In this document: positions 55,918 to 58,447 of the stretch, in pieces
Numbering within the stretch: the first letter of the stretch is position 1
How the letters are laid out: every line of letters starts with the position of its first letter
The notes under the pieces: model-generated
Told to the model about the DNA's origin: nothing
Seen by the model: the letters and a program-made list of their open reading frames with translations, nothing else
Database searches by the model: none
Origin: a virus
DNA length: 58,447 nucleotides
Virus record (IMG/VR): IMGVR_UViG_3300042507_007067
Coordinates: 1-58,447 of that record
Reading direction: 5' to 3' (one strand)
Made by a program: the position numbers and the translations under genes

Positions 55918-57183
55918 ATGGCAACAAAAAGAAACCAAATAATTAGCATTCCACCAGCTGCTACTACTGTACTTAATACAGCCCATGTTTTTACCGGGCA
56001 ACCAAGGACTATACGTTTTAATCAATTTACAACTAGTGCTGGTAATTTGCCAATTACTTATACAATAACACCAATTCTTGTTAACAAACTTGGCGGTGCG
56101 GCTACTATCACGACACGAACAGGCTTTGTAGATGTTACCGTGACTCAACCGGGATCTTTTACCATTACTGCTAGACAAGCTGGTAACGCAACATTTAATC
56201 CAACTACTATAAGTAGAACACTCAATTGTAAACTAACTCAGTCAATCATTCCTCCAACGAATCTTTTAAATACTTATGCATGTGGAGTAACTACAATACC
56301 ATTAGGTAGCGCCACATCTGGACTCCCTATAACTGCAAAAGTAATCAATGGAACTGGCGCGGCTACAGTTAGTGGTAATAGATTAACATTAACTAGAACT
56401 GGAACATTTCAGTTACAGTTTAACCAGTCTGGTGATTACAGGTACTATCCGGCAACTTTTACAAGGGCAGGAGTCACTACAGTTGGTGCCACAAGTAGTA
56501 ATTTAAATGGCCCAGCGCCAGTTACCCGCGTGTTTAACATGCAATATCAAACAGAAGGAACTACGCCATTTAAAGAGTTTAATATTATTCAACAAATAAG
56601 AAGCCAATATCCAGCACTGGCGAATCAAAATCTAACTAATTTTAGACCTTGGGCCGTTGATTTGCCCGTATCTGACTCCTTTGGCTTTACAGAGAATTGG
56701 ACTGTAGGATATGTTACTGACACATGTCAAACTTTTCTTGGAAAACCTACTGATAACTGTACTTCATCTGTATCCAAGACTGGTAAAGTGGGTACTGTAA
56801 AATTAAGAACTGCCAGCTTTGGCGCAGAGCGAGAACCTTTAAGTAATACCAAGCCGATATCCCAAAGCGTAACTTGGAATAATGCATATAAAGTTAATTT
56901 ATTGCTTAGAGAAAGTAATATAAACACTACTGAAAATAGAACATTTGCCCTTTTCAGACCTAATGGGGATTTTACATCTTACAGGGTAGGCAAATCTACA
57001 TTTAATAGAAACTCATTTCCTAGTATAGGGGTAACAATTACTATGCCAACTCCTGTTCTAACTTCTAGTGGCACCGTAGCAGCAAACACGGCTATCAATA
57101 ATATTGTATGGGGATTTGAATGCGATAATACAAGTAGTTGCAATCAAACACTAAGATTTTTAGTATCTATAAATTACGTATAA
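55918..57183 (+). CDS. Probable virion protein with Ig-like repeats
   Basis: 421 aa, plus strand. Two bacterial-Ig-like units: LPITYTITPILVNKLGGAAT with TVTQPGSFTITARQAGNATF, and LPITAKVINGTGAATVSGNR with LTRTGTFQLQFNQSGDYRYY, the pattern x-x-x-P-I-T...V-T...G-x-F-x-[IL]-x-x-x-x-x-G. C-terminal 200 residues are a Ser/Thr/Asn-rich beta domain. No signal peptide. Likely a fibre or surface decoration protein; paired with the next gene. Confidence 0.65.
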   Translation: MATKRNQIISIPPAATTVLNTAHVFTGQPRTIRFNQFTTSAGNLPITYTITPILVNKLGGAATITTRTGFVDVTVTQPGSFTITARQAGNATFNPTTISRTLNCKLTQSIIPPTNLLNTYACGVTTIPLGSATSGLPITAKVINGTGAATVSGNRLTLTRTGTFQLQFNQSGDYRYYPATFTRAGVTTVGATSSNLNGPAPVTRVFNMQYQTEGTTPFKEFNIIQQIRSQYPALANQNLTNFRPWAVDLPVSDSFGFTENWTVGYVTDTCQTFLGKPTDNCTSSVSKTGKVGTVKLRTASFGAEREPLSNTKPISQSVTWNNAYKVNLLLRESNINTTENRTFALFRPNGDFTSYRVGKSTFNRNSFPSIGVTITMPTPVLTSSGTVAANTAINNIVWGFECDNTSSCNQTLRFLVSINYV

Positions 57184-57187
57184 ATAT

Positions 57188-57952
57188 ATGAATATCTTAA
57201 ACGCTTTCAATAGTAGCAACGAGCTTCCTTATACAGTTGGGCCAGTGACTAGCGCATGTATATCTTGTGAAGCATTAGGGTATAACCCTCCTTGCAATTG
57301 TACAGAAGAAGCACGGATACAGATTACAAATGAATGGGGTGACACCCTCGAATGCTGCCCAAAGTGTGGTCAATGCCCTACAGTTAGTCAACTCCTAGGG
57401 TGCAGTGGTAGAGATCAAGTCGCTATAACTGGGGGGTTTCTTAGAATACCTGCTCAAGCAGGTTTTCCGGGTTTTACAGGCGCGATACCAAATCTTGTGT
57501 TTGGCGGTTTATTGAACCCATTAGATACATGTGTAGCCATCGACAGCTTTGACCAGCATACCGATAGTCCTTTTGGCCACAATGAACAACAATTTGGCCA
57601 TAGATTCGCAACAATGAGTGGAGATCCTAAGAATAACTGCGAGTTAGCAATTTCTTTAGATAAAGCCAAGGTGCGCAATCAGCAATTTCTCACAGGATCT
57701 TGCGTAGGTTGCCCAATAATTGACCAGACTATCTCTTGTGCGACGGCTATTATACCAACAGGCATATTTATAGCACGACAGTCAATAATGGCTCAGGGGA
57801 TGAGTATTGGCCCGATTACCGTTACAGCAATTTATGAATCCGGTGCCTATACTTGCAACCCCCTAGCCCCAGCAACGTTAGTATACGAACCTCGCATTTA
57901 CCAAGGCACTGCAACTTATTCCTTGGCACTTATACCATTTAATTCAATTTAG
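57188..57952 (+). CDS. Cys-rich probable virion protein
   Basis: 254 aa with 17 or more cysteines, mostly in pairs in the first 85 residues (CISCEALGYNPPCNC; CCPKCGQC) and later (GSCVGC). These could bind several zinc ions or form disulfides. Beta-rich, with a QAGFPGFTG turn; no family recognised. It follows the Ig-like protein by 4 nt and is the last coding gene in the window. Confidence 0.6.
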   Translation: MNILNAFNSSNELPYTVGPVTSACISCEALGYNPPCNCTEEARIQITNEWGDTLECCPKCGQCPTVSQLLGCSGRDQVAITGGFLRIPAQAGFPGFTGAIPNLVFGGLLNPLDTCVAIDSFDQHTDSPFGHNEQQFGHRFATMSGDPKNNCELAISLDKAKVRNQQFLTGSCVGCPIIDQTISCATAIIPTGIFIARQSIMAQGMSIGPITVTAIYESGAYTCNPLAPATLVYEPRIYQGTATYSLALIPFNSI

Positions 57953-58006
57953 TATTTGGTAACTAAGTAGATAGACTTTCCGGGCCGTTGCTCGAATTAT
58001 TACAAG

Positions 58007-58022
58007 GAAGTAACTTTACTTC
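58007..58022. repeat. Perfect palindromic inverted repeat
   Basis: GAAGTAA-CT-TTACTTC, 7-bp arms with a 2-nt centre. Confidence 0.6.
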
Positions 58023-58032
58023 TAACGATTGT

Positions 58033-58051
58033 ATAAGAACCTTCTTCTTAT
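58033..58051. repeat. Hairpin
   Basis: ATAAGAA / TTCTTAT, 7-bp perfect stem with a 5-nt loop. Confidence 0.55.
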
Positions 58052-58058
58052 ATAAAAT

Positions 58059-58097
58059 AACAGCTATTGTATGTTAAAATACAATTCTTACGCTGTT
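58059..58097. repeat. Nested hairpin
   Basis: Outer arms AACAGC / GCTGTT (6 bp) enclosing inner arms TTGTAT / ATACAA (6 bp) with a 6-nt loop; separated by 2 and 7 unpaired nt. A compact structured RNA or DNA element. Confidence 0.55.
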
Positions 58098-58119
58098 TAT
58101 ACTACTATATATACCCTTA

Positions 58120-58330
58120 ATAAACCCTAAATACACCTAACCCTACGTCAGATTAGAGTTACAGGTTTAAAGTATATTTATATTTAATTTCAATACGGTT
58201 ATTCTTACCCAAGTTACCCGAAAAACCACCCGATTACACCGAATTATTCCCTACCCGAACCCCACCCGAACCCTCCCGAAATACCCACCCTTCCCTACCC
58301 CCCGTAACAGAGTAAAATACACCCCCCATA
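58120..58330. repeat. C-rich strand-asymmetric repeat region
   Basis: Plus strand dominated by C, A and T; four CCCGAA and one CCCGAT in about 80 nt, many runs of three to six C, and CCCTA units at 58120-58150. The minus strand is correspondingly G-rich with repeated TCGGGT and GGGT tracts that could fold into G-quadruplexes. Confidence 0.6.
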
Positions 58331-58447
58331 CAATACAAACATATATAGAGATAAACAATAAAAGAATATATACGAATAGAATAGAATGTAGTGTTGTGTT
58401 TGATGGATGTGTTTAAGTAAAAAGAACATTGCCCTTTATATAATTAA

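Larger units (their letters stand above)
57953..58447. other. Non-coding region at the window end, hairpins then C-rich DNA
   Basis: About 495 nt with no ORF of note. 57960-58100 carries three inverted repeats. From about 58120 to 58330 the plus strand is strongly C-rich and G-poor, with repeated ACCCGA and CCCTA units; the last 110 nt are A/T-rich with no feature I can name. Terminator, replication origin, packaging or non-coding RNA are all possible. Confidence 0.5.

Noticed and set aside
1-58447. Recoded stop codons (as in some large gut phages)
   Set aside because: TAA, TAG and TGA each end clearly recognised genes (for example TAG at 878-880 and 18184-18186, TGA overlapping the next ATG in dnaB and dCMP deaminase), so the standard code applies.
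1-58447. CRISPR array or insertion sequence
   Set aside because: No regularly spaced direct repeats and no transposase or terminal inverted repeat were seen; the repeated blocks near 30-31 kb are promoter copies with genes between them.

Overview
The window looks like about 58 kb of a large (probably jumbo-class) tailed-phage genome infecting an unidentified bacterium. The grounds are a phage-type replication and nucleotide cassette, virion fibre or adhesin-like proteins, seven tRNA genes plus a tmRNA, HNH-type endonucleases, and dozens of short tightly packed genes. TAA, TAG and TGA all end genes, so the standard bacterial code applies. No terminase, portal, major capsid protein or integrase is visible, so this is only part of the genome. 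Almost no start codon has a Shine-Dalgarno sequence. Instead, at least 21 genes have a sigma70-like promoter whose -10 box ends 6 to 9 nt before the start codon (15 of 21 at exactly 6 nt, all with 17-nt spacers), which implies leaderless mRNAs.

Layout. (1) 1-5.0 kb, plus strand: sugar and glycan genes (a DegT aminotransferase cut by the window edge, GT9-like and GT4-like glycosyltransferases, a DegT homologue with His in place of the PLP lysine, and an FkbM-like methyltransferase). (2) 5.0-14.4 kb, plus strand: DNA metabolism and replication (PD-(D/E)XK nuclease, dNMP kinase, DnaB helicase, Toprim primase, dCMP deaminase, RecB/Cas4-like nuclease, ClpP-like protease, and a DNA polymerase III alpha made by three consecutive genes: pseudo-PHP, DEDDh exonuclease, polymerase core). 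(3) 14.4-21.1 kb: ferritin-like protein, possible head-associated proteins, a VWA/metallopeptidase plus MoxR ATPase pair, a MazG-like protein and ThyX. (4) 21.1-26.6 kb, mostly minus strand: virion proteins including a predicted seven-bladed propeller. (5) 26.6-42.8 kb, plus strand: glycosyltransferases, three metallophosphoesterases, two HAD phosphatases, a PQ-loop transporter, a CysC-like kinase, an HNH nuclease and about 30 mostly uncharacterised small genes served by leaderless promoters. (6) 42.8-49.2 kb, minus strand: virion adhesin or fibre genes including a 1284-residue repeat protein. (7) 49.3-55.9 kb, plus strand: an AT-hook regulator, a macro-like protein, a metallopeptidase, tRNAs, tmRNA, an HNH nuclease and two GT25 glycosyltransferases. 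(8) 55.9-58.0 kb: two more likely virion proteins, then about 0.5 kb of non-coding, hairpin-rich and strikingly C-rich DNA.

Together the genes suggest a phage with its own nucleotide supply (dNMP kinase, dCMP deaminase, ThyX, MazG), its own replisome core, its own translation supplements (tRNAs, tmRNA), and a broad capacity to modify glycans, perhaps on its virion or the host surface. The most notable observations are the leaderless promoter architecture, the three-gene polymerase, a tRNA with a leucine-type body but glutamine identity elements, the long-tag tmRNA, and the C-rich terminal region. All function calls rest on motifs read by eye; no database search was possible.
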